In this document: in pieces, positions 63,427-64,000 of the stretch
Layout of the letters: the number at the start of each line of letters is the position of its first letter
How positions within the stretch are numbered: position 1 is the first letter of the stretch
Source of the DNA: Peromyscus leucopus
Taxonomy: Eukaryota; Chordata; Mammalia; Rodentia; Cricetidae
DNA: 64,000 bases
Direction of reading: 5' to 3'
Assembly (NCBI RefSeq): GCF_004664715.2
Contig: NC_051073.1
Coordinates: 60,621,379-60,685,378, forward strand
The notes under the pieces: model-generated
What the model was told of the DNA's origin: nothing
Seen by the model: the letters and a program-made list of their open reading frames with translations, nothing else
Databases searched by the model: none
Made by a program: the position numbers and the translations under genes

Positions 63427-63644
63427 ATTTTGTCGGTGATCTACAGGAGCCGGCAGGCTGGTAGAAGAACGTGCCTCATTCCAGCTCACTGCAGCAGTAC
63501 CAGGTGATGATGGAAAACTTCAAAAGGTCGTGGGAGCAGAGGTGTGGGCAGTCCCTTTTGCGTGGGTGAGGACAGAGGTGTGCCGAGACCGTTCTGAACA
63601 ATTTTTGCTTAGTTGCATGCTGAAAGGTGAGGGAATGATGAGAA
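63427..63644. other. Unique upstream sequence
   Basis: Nothing recognised. Confidence 0.4.
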
Positions 63645-63762
63645 CTTCCGTGGCAGGTACTAAGAGCAGCTGTGTGCCATTATGTAATCCTCGCCGACAT
63701 GGTGTGTCAGGTGCTCTGGAGCCCATTTTGTAGAAGGAAACATTGAGGAGAGAGTCTGTGCT
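63645..63762 (-). mobile_element. Probable MIR relic
   Basis: CATTATGTAATCCTCGCCGA and CCCATTTTGTAGAAGGAAAC with CATTGAGGAGAG resemble reverse MIR (AATCCTCACAACAACCC..CCCATTTTACAGATGAGGAAACTGAG). Confidence 0.5.
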
Positions 63763-63884
63763 GTGTCCCACCTGAGGAGCTCATCCTAGTGCTAACTATC
63801 AGTACCTGTCCATTGGCTCCTGTGCCTTTCTTTGGCCGAGTTCTACTTTCTAGATCCCTGTGCTTGCATTTTCATTGTGGTTTC

Positions 63885-63955
63885 ATTGACCTGTGGTCAA
63901 CAGCAATCTAAAAGTAATAAATAGAATATTCCAGAAATAAACAATTCATAGGTTT
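63885..63955. mobile_element. Possible DNA transposon fragment
   Basis: GACCTGTGGTCAACAGCAAT and ATTCCAGAAATAAACAATTC recall a conserved word set of old mammalian pogo-type elements. Low certainty. Confidence 0.3.
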
Positions 63956-63957
63956 GG

Positions 63958-63961
<4 letters not shown>

Positions 63962-64000
<39 letters not shown>
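63962..64000. repeat. (TG)n microsatellite running off the window
   Basis: At least 19 TG units up to the last base. Confidence 0.95.

Noticed and set aside
34100..64000. Possible exons of the neighbouring gene upstream of Adcy5 (Hacd2 is expected there in mammals)
   Set aside because: No segment encoding a recognisable Hacd2 piece or a convincing 3' UTR end was found; the gene probably lies beyond the right edge.

Overview
The window is mammalian and almost certainly rodent nuclear DNA. It carries B1, B2, B3, B4 and ID SINEs, young L1 3' ends, ORR1/MaLR-type LTRs, long (CA)n, (GA)n and (TCTA)n tracts, and older MIR, MER5A, MER2-like and hAT-Charlie relics. B1 tails of the form GGACAGGC(A)CCAAA..CTACACAGAG point to a cricetid (hamster, vole or deer mouse group) rather than Mus; this is an inference from repeat style only.

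Only one protein-coding segment can be supported: the first coding exon of adenylyl cyclase type 5 (Adcy5), minus strand, 31093-32226. It encodes residues 1-378 (cytosolic N-terminus plus five of the six helices of the first membrane domain) and ends at a phase-0 splice donor. Everything left of it (1-31092) should be Adcy5 intron 1. A large CpG island (about 31.1-34.1 kb) covers the exon, the 5' UTR and the promoter region. It holds a 14-codon upstream ORF, an upstream in-frame stop that fixes the start codon, a (CCG)n tract, a G-rich block and two inverted CCAAT boxes. The right half (34.1-64 kb) is 5' intergenic sequence with no recognisable gene.

Layout: 1-1.1 kb, an antisense ERVL-like internal piece plus LTR with a tRNA-Leu-like primer-binding site; 2.5-3 kb, an old LTR; 9.6-11.3 kb, three LTRs; 13.1-13.7 kb, a complete LTR with target-site duplications (TSDs); 17.3-18.8 kb, L1 3' ends and a four-copy 55-bp minisatellite; 21.3-25.2 kb, nested SINEs and DNA transposon relics; 25-31 kb, mostly unique intron with CA tracts; 31.1-34.1 kb, Adcy5 exon 1 and CpG island; 36-43.8 kb and 47-50.8 kb, dense nested SINE/LTR/L1 clusters; 53.6-53.9 kb, a CA-rich higher-order repeat; 54.5-63.4 kb, scattered SINEs and LTRs.

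I found no undescribed multi-gene system. The points of most interest are the Adcy5 upstream ORF, several solo LTRs with exact TSDs (one nested inside another LTR), an LTR family whose copies differ in the number of about 47-bp tandem units, and the 55-bp minisatellite. Repeat names are given from memory of family sequences; SINE and relic boundaries are approximate unless TSDs are stated.
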